Of a stretch of 64,000 nt of DNA, positions 53,412 to 62,035 are shown in pieces. Below the pieces are notes generated by a model, which saw only the letters and a list, made by a program, of their open reading frames with translations, was not told where the DNA came from and did not search any database. A program made the translations under genes and the position numbers. The number at the start of each line of letters is the position of its first letter. Position 1 is the first letter of the stretch. The stretch comes from Roseivirga thermotolerans (lineage in GTDB: Bacteria; Bacteroidota; Bacteroidia; Cytophagales; Cyclobacteriaceae). The stretch is from contig NZ_BNAG01000003.1 in assembly GCF_014653175.1 (NCBI RefSeq), positions 434,001 to 498,000 of the forward strand. The letters are read 5' to 3'.

Positions 53412-54662
53412 ATGCGACCAAACCCTTTAGCCCTTCTACTTTTAATTGTTTTTTTGGCCTGGCTGGATTTTTATGCCTATCAGGCTACCAAGACCCTTAT
53501 TGACTCCTGGAAGCCCGCTGCCAAACGTGTGGTACGGTACATCTACCTGGCTCAGGCCATTGTTATGCTGGGGCTGGCGGTGTGTCTTTGGCTCATTCAA
53601 ACAGGTGCCGTAAGCTTTATGTTCATGCTTTCGATTGTCTTTATGAGCTACATGGCCAAGCTGCTGGCCGTACTCTTTATTTTCTTCGATGACATAAGAA
53701 GGGTACTCCGCTGGTTTTTTGAAGGCCGCAAGAAGCGATATGAAAAACGTGTGGCTAGCGGACAAAAAATGCCCCGATCAAAATTTCTTGCTCGTTCGGC
53801 CGTGGTGGTGGCCACCCTGCCCGTAGTTACCATGAGTTTTGGCATAGTAAAAGGAGCTTACGACTACCGGGTGAGAAGAAGGAGGGTGTTCCTACCCAAT
53901 TTACCCAAAGCTTTCGAAGGGATAAAGATTGGCCAGCTTTCTGATATTCATAGCGGAAGTTTCTTTGATAAAACAGCCGTAGAAGGTGGCATTGATTTAC
54001 TGCTTAAGGAAAAACCCGATGCCATATTTTTTACCGGAGATCTGGTGAACAATGAAACTCGTGAGGTTGCTCAGTATGTAGACTTATTTTCCCGACTAAA
54101 AGCCGATTTGGGAGTGTTTTCTACCCTGGGTAATCATGACTATGGTGACTATAAGGCCTGGTCTTCGCCAATGGCTAAAGCCCGAAATTTGCAGGAGATG
54201 ATTAAGGTACATGAGCGCATGGGGTGGAGGTTGTTAATGAACGAACACGAGGTGTTGAGGATGGGAACTGACCAGCTAGCTGTGATTGGCGTTGAGAACT
54301 GGGGAGCCGGCCGATTTGCCAAGTATGGTAACCTTGAAGAAGCTGCCCGCCACGCTGAAGGCGATGTAAAATTACTTCTTTCGCATGATCCAAGCCATTG
54401 GGACGCTCAGGTGAGAACTGAGCAACCCGATATTGACCTGATGTTTGCCGGCCATACACATGGCATGCAACTAGGGGTAGAAATAGGAGATTTTCGATGG
54501 AGCCCTTCGAAATACATTTATAAACAATGGGCCGATTTATACCAGGAGGGTAACCAATATTTGTATGTGAATCGGGGGTTTGGATTTCTGGGATTTCCCG
54601 GCCGAATTGGTATTTACCCTGAGATCACCATTCTTGAGCTTACTTCGCGTCCGTTGGTGTAG
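53412..54662 (+). CDS. Membrane-anchored metallophosphoesterase
   Basis: 416 residues. Three or four helices are in the first 100 residues (LALLLLIVFLAWLDFYAY, AIVMLGLAVCLWLI, FMLSIVFMSYMAKLLAVLFI), then a basic loop and another hydrophobic segment near 140. The calcineurin-like domain follows: QLSDIHSGSF, FTGDLVNNE, TLGNHDYGDY, LLSHDPSHWD and FAGHTHGMQLG, all five metal-binding blocks. Related YkuE/YaeI proteins act on lipid-linked pyrophosphates or UDP-sugars; the true substrate is unknown. It stands alone. Confidence 0.93.
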   Translation: MRPNPLALLLLIVFLAWLDFYAYQATKTLIDSWKPAAKRVVRYIYLAQAIVMLGLAVCLWLIQTGAVSFMFMLSIVFMSYMAKLLAVLFIFFDDIRRVLRWFFEGRKKRYEKRVASGQKMPRSKFLARSAVVVATLPVVTMSFGIVKGAYDYRVRRRRVFLPNLPKAFEGIKIGQLSDIHSGSFFDKTAVEGGIDLLLKEKPDAIFFTGDLVNNETREVAQYVDLFSRLKADLGVFSTLGNHDYGDYKAWSSPMAKARNLQEMIKVHERMGWRLLMNEHEVLRMGTDQLAVIGVENWGAGRFAKYGNLEEAARHAEGDVKLLLSHDPSHWDAQVRTEQPDIDLMFAGHTHGMQLGVEIGDFRWSPSKYIYKQWADLYQEGNQYLYVNRGFGFLGFPGRIGIYPEITILELTSRPLV

Positions 54663-55000
54663 CGGTGAAATCTTCGCGAAGCTTTTTGCCGATTTTTGAA
54701 TGCACTTGCATTTCCTCTCTTCAATGATACCCAACGTTTAAGTATCTAGCTTCAGTCGTTTGGGTGACTCTTAACCAAAGGGAAACAGAATGTCTGTGTC
54801 TATGCTCTTTAAATGAGTTATTTGTGAGGATATAAAATGGTGACATAGCGTAGAAGCATTGGCCAGGCGATTTAAGTAAGTAAGCCTTAAACTTTGTAAA
54901 CTCAATGGCTCGTATAGGATCGGGGAGCTTTTAAAGGCTCTTTTCTGTCCGCCATAATTTGGTGACTCTGAGTTCTTGCTAGCGACTGTTACCCACCGTA
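54663..55000. other. Gene-free junction between core genes and accessory block
   Basis: 338 bases with no credible gene or recognised RNA. A weak hairpin GAGC/GCTC followed by T residues lies at 54925-54944. At 54972-54988, GTTCTTGCTAGCGACTG resembles the cassette-junction motif seen at 61821, 62686 and 63673. It separates plus-strand core genes from the all-minus accessory block. Confidence 0.5.
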
Positions 55001-55507
55001 TTATTTACCATAGATTTCGTAAAGGGTGTTCCAGATTAGCCCGTTTGAATCGTGTTGCTCCCAAAGGTCGTTGATTAGAAAATTTTGTTCGTAGTTCGCC
55101 TTATATGGACCAAATTGGTAGTCAGTTAAAAAAAAGACTTTGCTTACGGGTGAGTTCCTTAGTGCAATATTCAGGAGTTGATCAATTTGATCTTTGAATT
55201 CAGGCAAGAACTGAAATCGCACCTGCTGGTTTGCTCCACGAAGTTGGTCTTCAACATGGGGTATGACAATATTCTTTGGTTCATAGTCCCAGTTGATCAG
55301 CTCACCTGCAAAGAATCCTCCTTTGGAGCCTTCAACAAATTCAGGATTACCCAAGTGTAGAATTGTTCCTTCGTTTTTCAGCAGAAAGTCGTAGAAGAGT
55401 CCACGATCACTTTCAAGTTTATGTTCTTCACGAATTGCGAGTTTGAAATTGAACTGATTGATGTTCAGTTGTTTAGAATTGATCGATACAATCTCAATAG
55501 TTGGCAC
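55001..55507 (-). CDS. Protein of unknown function
   Basis: 168 residues from a GTG start. No signal peptide or membrane segment. The sequence alternates strands and helices (TIEIVSINSKQLNINQFNFKL in parts, EGTILHLGNPEFVEGSKGGFF, SPVSKVFFLTDYQFGPYK), suggesting a compact soluble alpha/beta fold. I do not recognise a family. It lies alone at the left end of the accessory block, 60 bases from the next gene. Confidence 0.75.
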   Translation of the reverse strand: MPTIEIVSINSKQLNINQFNFKLAIREEHKLESDRGLFYDFLLKNEGTILHLGNPEFVEGSKGGFFAGELINWDYEPKNIVIPHVEDQLRGANQQVRFQFLPEFKDQIDQLLNIALRNSPVSKVFFLTDYQFGPYKANYEQNFLINDLWEQHDSNGLIWNTLYEIYGK

Positions 55508-55567
55508 AAAATTATCTTTAAACTCTTGTTGTGGACAATGACTAGTAATTGGCTAGTAGGGCATGGC

Positions 55568-56281
55568 TCAAGTTACCTCTATTCTTGTTGAATTCTCCTT
55601 TTTTAGTTTCATCAATAACCACAGTCCTATAACAACTCTTATTGCCGGTTGCAAGTAGCTGTAAACCTGTTGGTACAGCCAATCAACTACTTCGTTAATT
55701 TGTGTAAGCCCCAGGTAAAACCGAGCGAAAGAACCAAGGCTTAGAATTCCAATAAAAATCAGAGAGGCAGAAATCAATTTCCCCAAACCACTTTCACTAT
55801 TGAAAGCAAATCCAAATAACAAGGAACCCAACCCAAAACTGTAAATCACCAAGAAATACTTGCTATCGGAGAGGGCACTGCTTCCTATAATCAATGACCT
55901 ATACATTTCCTTATCAACAGAAGAAGTTGCTTCAAGATAACCCGGTCTCCAAAATTGATTGAGAGCATCAATTAATAGTGCCTGTTGCGACATTTCAGTA
56001 TAAGCCCAAACAGATAAGCCCAGAGTTCCTAAAATGACCAATAACTGATGTTTTTTATATAACAAATAGGCCACTCCCAGAAAGGCAATAAAATTCACTT
56101 GCGGATGCACAAAAAGTACCCACAATTTTGACAAATAGAGCGTATTTGAATGGAGCATAGCCCCCGCCTCAAGACCTTGAGAATTGACGCTGGGGACAAA
56201 TATTAGAAATGCAGTTGTCAATGCTCCAAGAAAGGAACAGATTGCTGTAAACGTAATGAATTTGGTAGTGCTTCGTTCCAT
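55568..56281 (-). CDS. Six-helix membrane protein of unknown function
   Basis: 237 residues with about six hydrophobic helices (ITFTAICSFLGALTTAFLIF, VNFIAFLGVAYLLY, LLVILGTLGLSVWAY, FLVIYSFGLGSLLFGFAF, SASLIFIGILSLGSFARFYLG, ILGLWLLMKL-like end). The layout and length recall DUF4386-type proteins, but that assignment is tentative. The C-terminus is charged and cytoplasmic. It is followed by the serine hydrolase gene upstream on the same strand. Confidence 0.75.
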   Translation of the reverse strand: MERSTTKFITFTAICSFLGALTTAFLIFVPSVNSQGLEAGAMLHSNTLYLSKLWVLFVHPQVNFIAFLGVAYLLYKKHQLLVILGTLGLSVWAYTEMSQQALLIDALNQFWRPGYLEATSSVDKEMYRSLIIGSSALSDSKYFLVIYSFGLGSLLFGFAFNSESGLGKLISASLIFIGILSLGSFARFYLGLTQINEVVDWLYQQVYSYLQPAIRVVIGLWLLMKLKKENSTRIEVT

Positions 56282-56354
56282 GGTTGTTTGGTTTTAGTAA
56301 TGCTCTGATTGGTGTATCTGGTAGGGAATACACCATACACCTTGTTCGTGGTAG

Positions 56355-57860
56355 TTATTTCTTCGATGCAGATAATTTGATTCCGTTTCCATAGTCGGCT
56401 TCATCGATCATCTCGAAGGTAGCGTTATCTCCATCGAAACGAATGGTCATTTGGTATTTGTGTGCATTTGAGAACTCGTTGTAATCTATGACAATGGTAT
56501 TACTATCAATCCATTGTGCTTTTGCAGCCATAGGTGTTTTAAAACGAGTTGCATTAGAAATTTTATAAGTCCCTTTCAGTCCAATAGGGACTTTTCGGTC
56601 TCCAACCTCATTCGACTTTGTTATGTTCAATCCTAAAAGCACATAGGCTGTATCAGGATCTTTTGCACATAACCTAAAATGACTAAACCCAATGTTGTTA
56701 TTGTCGAATACATAGGTTCTGGCACATAGCTCACTTGCCAAAGGCGGTATATAGACCGTATCGTCTTCTAAAGTAGGTTTTTTAGCCCTTGCCAATTCTT
56801 CTTTAAGGAGTTGATATCCCTGCTCATTTGCTGTTATTTGGGCGTCAGACTTTAATGCATTCACAATATATGATCCTAGTTGGCCAGGTTCGAATCCTGT
56901 TCCATACATTACAATGACAATTTGTTTTTCAGGTAAAATAATTAAGCGTTGACCACCTCTTCCCTGCGCTTCAATAAGGCCTCCTAAATCTTCTCGCAAC
57001 CACCATAAATAGCCATAAGACTCCTCATTGCTTAGTGCCACTTTTGGTGTGATTGATTCTTCGATCCATTTCGTGCTGACAATTTGTTTTCCGTTGTAAG
57101 ATCCCTTATTCAAAACAAGTTGCCCAATTTTTGCCAGATCAACCGCAGTTAAATATATATCTCCCGATGCATTGGTAAAACCACTTAAATCGGTTCCAAA
57201 CTTGTAATTCTCAATTTCCAGTGGGCTGAATAAGTACTCTTTTGCCAGCTGCTCCATTGTCATTCCCGAAGTTTCTTCGATGATCATCGAAAGTAACTGA
57301 ACACCTACCGAGCAATAGACAAATTTTTCTCCGGGTGGATTAGTTAGAGTTGATGCAAAAATGTCTTTAAGAGGGAAATCACTTGATTTAATGATGTCAC
57401 GCATATTTTCACCCTGTGAAAAATTGGAGCAAATACCGGATGTCATTGTTAAAAGATGCGCTATTGTTATTTCCTTTTTGCGTTCTGAATCAAAAAGAGA
57501 GGGGTTGTTCGGAAAGAAATCAGCTACTGTTTGTTCAACACTTGTTATAAAGCCTTTGTCAATGGCAATTCCTACCAGTATGGAGGTAATACTTTTGGTA
57601 ATGGAAGCTACATCATGCAAATATTCCGCTTTTTGAGGGTAGAAATGTGCATCTAAAACCGGGGCATTATTTCTTTGAATGTACACACTATTAACATTGA
57701 GATTTTCATCTCTAATGGTTTTCACTAGCTGGCTCAGTATTTCGGAATCAAACCCATAATTCTCAGGGTACTCATTCCGGATGGCTGTTTTATTTTTTTG
57801 TGATTGAGAATTTGAGCAGGAAGCCAATAGGATTAAAGCAAAGATTAAGTATTTATTCAT
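56355..57860 (-). CDS. Serine hydrolase lipoprotein (class C beta-lactamase fold)
   Basis: 501 residues with lipobox LILLASC (Cys15). The beta-lactamase/esterase domain (about 30-340) has the SxxK motif in VASITKSITSILVG, then HLLTMTSGI, the Tyr-containing second motif FVYCSVGVQLL and GYLWWLREDLGG; the third motif region is GRGGQRLIILPEKQIVI. A C-terminal beta-rich domain of about 120 residues follows. Such proteins are D-aminopeptidases, esterases or penicillin-binding relatives; true beta-lactamase activity cannot be assumed. The YxN position is YCS here, a small deviation. Confidence 0.9.
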   Translation of the reverse strand: MNKYLIFALILLASCSNSQSQKNKTAIRNEYPENYGFDSEILSQLVKTIRDENLNVNSVYIQRNNAPVLDAHFYPQKAEYLHDVASITKSITSILVGIAIDKGFITSVEQTVADFFPNNPSLFDSERKKEITIAHLLTMTSGICSNFSQGENMRDIIKSSDFPLKDIFASTLTNPPGEKFVYCSVGVQLLSMIIEETSGMTMEQLAKEYLFSPLEIENYKFGTDLSGFTNASGDIYLTAVDLAKIGQLVLNKGSYNGKQIVSTKWIEESITPKVALSNEESYGYLWWLREDLGGLIEAQGRGGQRLIILPEKQIVIVMYGTGFEPGQLGSYIVNALKSDAQITANEQGYQLLKEELARAKKPTLEDDTVYIPPLASELCARTYVFDNNNIGFSHFRLCAKDPDTAYVLLGLNITKSNEVGDRKVPIGLKGTYKISNATRFKTPMAAKAQWIDSNTIVIDYNEFSNAHKYQMTIRFDGDNATFEMIDEADYGNGIKLSASKK

Positions 57861-58240
57861 TTTGTAAGTCTTTATTTACTTAAGTCGCAAGCAGTATATT
57901 TCTGAACCTTGCCTCCATTTGTGTCTTCACAAATGGCTGTTAATAGACGCTGTGAGGACACCGCTTGTGGCTAGTATACTGGATTTAACAAATGCGATCT
58001 AAATGAGTAACCCTATTATTCATTTTGTAAGCCCTTAGTACTGCCAATACTCTCGTAGATGGTCAGTAGTGGATTTTAAACCACTAAACTGTGTGTTAGC
58101 ACCAATCTTTGATTTTTATGATTATGCTCTTATATCTAGTGCTCCTCCCACTATTGCACTTAAACAATGTCGAGTTTTTGTGCGTTTTTTGCCACTACTG
58201 GCATAGTTTCTATCCTTTTAAATTCATTTGTACGTCCATT
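57861..58240. other. 380-base spacer with hairpin and direct repeat
   Basis: No credible gene. CCATTTGTG-TCTT-CACAAATGG (57915-57936) is a perfect 9-bp hairpin about 55 bases upstream of the serine hydrolase start. TTATTCATTTTGTAAG occurs at 57854-57869, over that start codon, and again at 58016-58031. TAGTGG/CCACTA near 58066 is a further small dyad. Confidence 0.55.
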
Positions 58241-59044
58241 TTATTGTATTCTACAAGTATGTGAGCCGGTAACCTCATGAATACCCACTAAAATTAGAAC
58301 CAGCGGAACGTAGAAATACAGACTCTTAATGACAAATTCTCCGGGTTGATGAGATCCCAAAACATCAATAATCCCAAGGCTTACATTAAAGGTTAAATGA
58401 AGTATGACTATCGCTATAATGGAACCTTGTGAGTGATTATAAATAATGCCCATAAGCATGCTCAACAGGACAACATTTAAGGAAAAAGCCCAAAAAGGAA
58501 TTTTGGATTGCGGAGAATCAAGAAGCCATAAGGGTGCATGCCATAGCGACCATATTGCTCCTACGATTAAAGCACTTGCCATCCACCCATAGTTGGTTTT
58601 GATTTCAGGATAAAGCAAGCCTCTCCAGCCTAATTCCTCTCCTAATGGTCCCAAAAACAAGTTTATAAGCAAGAGAGGAATTAGGAATTTCAGTTCAAAA
58701 TTCGACCATTGGATGACGTGTCCTCTTTGTAACTCCAAGATTAGAATGGCTCCGGCAATTACAAGAGGAAGCAATGAAACACATTGCCACCATGAAAAAT
58801 CAGGGATGGAAAAGGACGTTTGCAATTTTGAAAGCAGCTCCTTCTTTACCGACCAGATTATGATAGCAGCGATATTCGGACTCCAAATGGCAATGAGCCA
58901 AATGGGCAAACCAATGGAAGATTCAGGTGTGTGGGCACCTGAAACATTTAACATCAACACCAATGATATGAGTGAGATAATAAAGGTCAATAGGAGAAAG
59001 CCTGCAATAGGGTTATCTGCCAAAAGGAGATTTATTCTTCCCAT
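58241..59044 (-). CDS. CPBP family intramembrane metalloprotease
   Basis: 267 residues with seven or so hydrophobic helices. The family motifs are present: EELGWRG (EExxxR), IWSLWHAPLWL (FxxxH-like) and a later VILHLTFNVS (HxxxN-like). CPBP/Abi proteins are related to Rce1 and are often linked to bacteriocin immunity or peptide maturation. It shares a likely operon with the alpha/beta hydrolase gene, whose stop is 10 bases upstream of this start. Confidence 0.92.
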   Translation of the reverse strand: MGRINLLLADNPIAGFLLLTFIISLISLVLMLNVSGAHTPESSIGLPIWLIAIWSPNIAAIIIWSVKKELLSKLQTSFSIPDFSWWQCVSLLPLVIAGAILILELQRGHVIQWSNFELKFLIPLLLINLFLGPLGEELGWRGLLYPEIKTNYGWMASALIVGAIWSLWHAPLWLLDSPQSKIPFWAFSLNVVLLSMLMGIIYNHSQGSIIAIVILHLTFNVSLGIIDVLGSHQPGEFVIKSLYFYVPLVLILVGIHEVTGSHTCRIQ

Positions 59045-59054
59045 AGCTATTACT

Positions 59055-59978
59055 TTATCTAATTGATGAATTTTTCAACCAGTTGTTTATTGTCTCAATT
59101 GTCTCTTCAGTTTTCTCTTCCTGAACAAAATGTCCCGCTTCAAATGCATAGGTCGAATCCTTTGAAAAGAAGCTTTTCCATTTCTCCAGGTTATCCTTTT
59201 TAATGAAGTCGTCTTTTTCACCCCAAAGAATTAATACAGGTTTGTCTTTTATTGCATCAGCTTGTTTCCAGAGTTGGCCATACCAATCTGAAGAGCCAAT
59301 CAACGATTTGCCTATGTTGAGCAAACCATACCGGCTACCTTTATTGGGGAATGGTTTTTTGTATTGCTTATGAATGTTTTTACTCAAATGCTTTTTGTTG
59401 TAAAATGCTTTTTTGAGTAAAACTGAGGGTGAAAAGTTGGTATTTAGGTATAGATAATTGCCCAACCAACTGTGAAGAATTTTATTGATCTTTTGAGCGT
59501 CTTTATCATTTTCTGTTTCCCAAAGCCATGTATTGAACATCACTATTCTCTTCACATTTTCGGGATTAGCTATGGCGTAAGCCAACCCAATGGGGCCACC
59601 AAAATCATGAACGACCAACGTTATGTTCTTTAGGTTTAAATGCTCAATGAGCAGATTTAGGTTTTTAGCGTGTTCTTGTGGTGTGCCAGCAAAGTTTTTG
59701 GGCTTGTCTGATAAACCAAATCCAATATGGTCTAGTGCAATGCATCTATAAGTACCAGACAAAGCCTTGATGTAATTTCGGTATAAAAAAGACCAGGTTG
59801 GTGTTCCATGAACAAACAGAATGACCTCGCCTTTGCCTTCGTCAATAAAATGTAGTTTACCGTGTTCTGTGGTGAGGTAGTTAGAATGAAAAGGGTATTC
59901 TGTAGTATTCAGCCAATTCTGGGCATTTGAAGATTTATACATGACAATAAGAGCTAGTGTTAAGAGTATATGCTTCAT
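59055..59978 (-). CDS. Exported alpha/beta hydrolase, haloalkane-dehalogenase-like
   Basis: 307 residues from ATG at 59978 (a TTG four codons earlier is possible), with a signal peptide MKHILLTLALIVMYKSSNAQ. The oxyanion motif HGTPTWSFLYRNY and CIALDHIGFGLSDKP match the haloalkane dehalogenase/epoxide hydrolase branch. The nucleophile elbow is VVHDFGGPIGLA with Asp as nucleophile; the halide-holding Trp that usually follows that Asp is Phe here. The catalytic His is in AGHFVQEE. Dehalogenase activity is therefore doubtful; epoxide or ester hydrolysis is also possible. Confidence 0.88.
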   Translation of the reverse strand: MKHILLTLALIVMYKSSNAQNWLNTTEYPFHSNYLTTEHGKLHFIDEGKGEVILFVHGTPTWSFLYRNYIKALSGTYRCIALDHIGFGLSDKPKNFAGTPQEHAKNLNLLIEHLNLKNITLVVHDFGGPIGLAYAIANPENVKRIVMFNTWLWETENDKDAQKINKILHSWLGNYLYLNTNFSPSVLLKKAFYNKKHLSKNIHKQYKKPFPNKGSRYGLLNIGKSLIGSSDWYGQLWKQADAIKDKPVLILWGEKDDFIKKDNLEKWKSFFSKDSTYAFEAGHFVQEEKTEETIETINNWLKNSSIR

Positions 59979-60126
59979 TTTTTTATGCAAATCTCCATTC
60001 TATTGCCAGAATATAATTGTAGAAATACGACCACTTACCTGCTACACTGCGGTTTGAGCCAGAAATCATCTTCAACCATCTTTAGCAGATATCAGCTCAT
60101 TAGAATTGTTCCGCCTGAATGACTAA

Positions 60127-60390
60127 TACCGGAGCCGTTTTTCAATTACCGGTAATTTAGAATCGGACGAAATTGAACTCCTTTTGAATATTGACTGCTC
60201 CAACGAAACTCGTAAACAAAGGGGGCGTGTTGATTTCAACAGCATTGATGGTATCGAACGGAAGGCAGAAAGCCTACCTATTACCTGCCCAACCGTATTT
60301 CTAGGGTAGAAAGGTTATATGAGAATGGTATGGCCAGAAAAAATGCCAAGAACCTTAAACGAGTTTCCTGATGTGGTTGAACTGGAGTAA
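60127..60390 (+). pseudogene. Possible decayed plus-strand gene remnant
   Basis: A plus-strand frame runs 60 codons (IELLLNIDCSNETRKQRGR, DFNSIDGIERKAESLPITC) to a TAG at 60307, then continues 26 codons (MVWPEKMPRTLNEFPDVVEL) to a TAA at 60388. The composition is protein-like and the strand is opposite to all neighbours, but no start codon or family is recognised. It may be chance. The rest of the 471-base gap has no gene. Confidence 0.25.
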
Positions 60391-60407
60391 AGCATAATCG
60401 CTTCATT

Positions 60408-60443
60408 TTTCAGGTAAAAATCCGGCTAGGTTCTTACCTGAAA
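60408..60443 (-). terminator. Hairpin downstream of the araC-type gene
   Basis: TTTCAGGTAA, 16-base loop, TTACCTGAAA is a perfect 10-bp inverted repeat ending 18 bases after the AraC-type stop codon. No U-tract follows, so it may be a weak terminator or an attC-like arm. Confidence 0.5.
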
Positions 60444-60461
60444 CTGTAGAAATTCGACTTG

Positions 60462-61268
60462 TCATTCGTTGGTATATCGGTGGTATAATGTATCCCTGTA
60501 GCTTTGTAGCTTCTTGGGAGAGAGTTTGGCAATTGATTTTACTTCATTGATGAGGTGGGGCTGATCGTGGTAGTCATACTCAACTACCAATTCCATCCAA
60601 TTAACCGACTCATCTTTAGACAGTATGAAATCGATGTAGTTGTTTACACGAATAATCTTACAGTAAACTTTTGGGGAAATTCCTATCCGTGTTTTGAATA
60701 GCCGTTGCAATTGCCTTTCTGAAACATAAACCTTCTTTGCAATATCACCTATGGTTATTTTGCCTTTTGTCTGATGGATGGCTTTAATAGCTTGTTGAAG
60801 GGGAGGGCTATTTAAATTTTGGTTTATGTTGTCCGTTAAGAACTTTTCTGCCACTATCGCTTTTTGAGGAAAGTCTAATCCATCAAGCTCTGAATGTAAG
60901 TTTTCATATTTCTGCCTTAGATCTTCCGTCAAGTGGTTTACCAGTTTAGTCATAGGCAGTCTCATTAATTTGTAAAGCCCATCACCTATAAATGAGATGC
61001 CAAATAAATCGATCTTACCTTTTTGGTTTATGATTCTACTCGTGGCAAATGCAGGAACAATAATGACCCTCGGGTTCAAATACATAAACTTTGTGGCTTC
61101 CATATATTCAATGTCTCTGCCGTAATTAAATATCAGTAAATTCTGTCCTTTGGGAAGGTACCTTGAATTAATACCTACGGCCTCATCAATATCTCCTTTC
61201 ATTTGCCAGTAGCATAGAATGTCATCTTTTAAAGATTTCTCAGCTACTAGTTTTTCTGTATAGTTCAT
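60462..61268 (-). CDS. AraC family transcriptional regulator
   Basis: 268 residues. The C-terminal two-HTH domain (about 165-268) has ITIGDIAKKVYVSERQLQRLF, split around KTRIGISPKVYCKIIR, and then YDYHDQPHLINEVKSIAKLSPKKL, close to the DUF6597-type N-terminal subgroup (WQMKGDIDEAV, NLLIFNYGRDIEY). It probably senses a small ligand with the N-terminal part. No target is obvious; the divergent side is not a gene. A repeat lies 42 bases upstream of its start. Confidence 0.93.
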   Translation of the reverse strand: MNYTEKLVAEKSLKDDILCYWQMKGDIDEAVGINSRYLPKGQNLLIFNYGRDIEYMEATKFMYLNPRVIIVPAFATSRIINQKGKIDLFGISFIGDGLYKLMRLPMTKLVNHLTEDLRQKYENLHSELDGLDFPQKAIVAEKFLTDNINQNLNSPPLQQAIKAIHQTKGKITIGDIAKKVYVSERQLQRLFKTRIGISPKVYCKIIRVNNYIDFILSKDESVNWMELVVEYDYHDQPHLINEVKSIAKLSPKKLQSYRDTLYHRYTNE

Positions 61269-61309
61269 TACCCTATTTTATCTTCTTTAGCAAGAAGCAC
61301 AATGGCCCC

Positions 61310-61381
61310 GGCTGTGCGTAGTACATGATTGATCTGGAGTACCCGGGACAAGCTAGCACGGGTGGTAGCCAAAGCTGTGGT
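61310..61381. repeat. Cassette-junction repeat, copy 1
   Basis: The junction motif GGCTGTGCGTAGT (61310-61322) is followed by a 58-bp block (61324-61381) that matches copy 2 at 57 of 58 positions. The block contains ACCCG and CGGGT arms with GCTAGC between them. It lies between the stop of the DUF2007 gene and the start of the AraC-type gene. Confidence 0.85.
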
Positions 61382-61388
61382 GTAGTAT

Positions 61389-61796
61389 TTACTTAAATTC
61401 ATTACCGCATTTTTTACATTTATAAACAGTCTTGTAGTAAATCGGAAATACCATAAACAGAAAAGAAATAATTGCAGATAATACTCCCTTTGTCCCTTTC
61501 ATCGATTTAAATGCGCTATAAATATCTTCTGACTCACATTTAGCACATTTGATCGTTTCATCCTGGTCATTTGTTAGAGCAGATTTTTCGATCTCTTCAA
61601 TGACTTCTGTTGCTTTTTCGATATCTGATTTACTAATCTTTAATTTAATTCCGCCAACAGTTACATTGTAAAGAGGGTTGAGTCCAACGATGTTTTCGTC
61701 AAACAGAAAGCATATTATGTTTTCGCTTTCAAGTTTGGACTTTACCATATGAGCCTCAATCGAATTGTCAAATGTCTTAATAGTGATTAATTCCAA
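61389..61796 (-). CDS. DUF2007 protein with zinc ribbon and membrane segment
   Basis: 135 residues from a TTG start. The first 70 residues are a DUF2007-type signal-transduction-like domain (TIKTFDNSIEAHMVKSKLES, then ENIICFLFDEN). A CxxC pair (CAKC) and a second (CKKC) near the end flank a hydrophobic helix (GVLSAIISFLFMVFPIYY). The function is unknown. It is bracketed by two nearly identical 58-bp direct repeats, as in a mobile gene cassette. Confidence 0.8.
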   Translation of the reverse strand: MELITIKTFDNSIEAHMVKSKLESENIICFLFDENIVGLNPLYNVTVGGIKLKISKSDIEKATEVIEEIEKSALTNDQDETIKCAKCESEDIYSAFKSMKGTKGVLSAIISFLFMVFPIYYKTVYKCKKCGNEFK

Positions 61797-61820
61797 GCTT
61801 AATTTTTTATACGTCCCAAC

Positions 61821-61897
61821 ATTCTGGCTATTAGCAGTGCATGATTGATCCGGAGTACCCGGGACAAGCTAGCACGGGTGGTAGCCAAAGCTGTGGT
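61821..61897. repeat. Cassette-junction repeat, copy 2
   Basis: ATTCTGGCTATTAGCAGTG (61821-61839) is the junction motif, followed by the 58-bp block 61840-61897. TGGCTA and TAGCCA inside it form a further inverted repeat. It lies 25 bases upstream of the DUF2007 start, between that gene and the lipoprotein at 62036-62665. Confidence 0.85.
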
Positions 61898-62035
61898 TTG
61901 CCTGCCTGTTGGCAGAGAGGTGTTTAATTTATTTATTTTTTGAATAAGAAGAGCTCGTTTGGAGCAATAGAAACACAGAAGATTTGGCACCACCGGCCGC
62001 ATTGCGTGTAGGGTGTGTTGCTGATAGTTCTTTGG

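Noticed and set aside
54663-55000. Possible tRNA or small RNA in the junction gap
   Set aside because: No cloverleaf, no T-loop GTTCGA-type motif and no conserved RNA signature found by eye.
61799-62002. 67-codon minus-strand open frame with an LPTGRQ stretch
   Set aside because: It is translated from the junction repeat and the Cys-rich start has no family features; frames of this kind arise from intergenic repeats.
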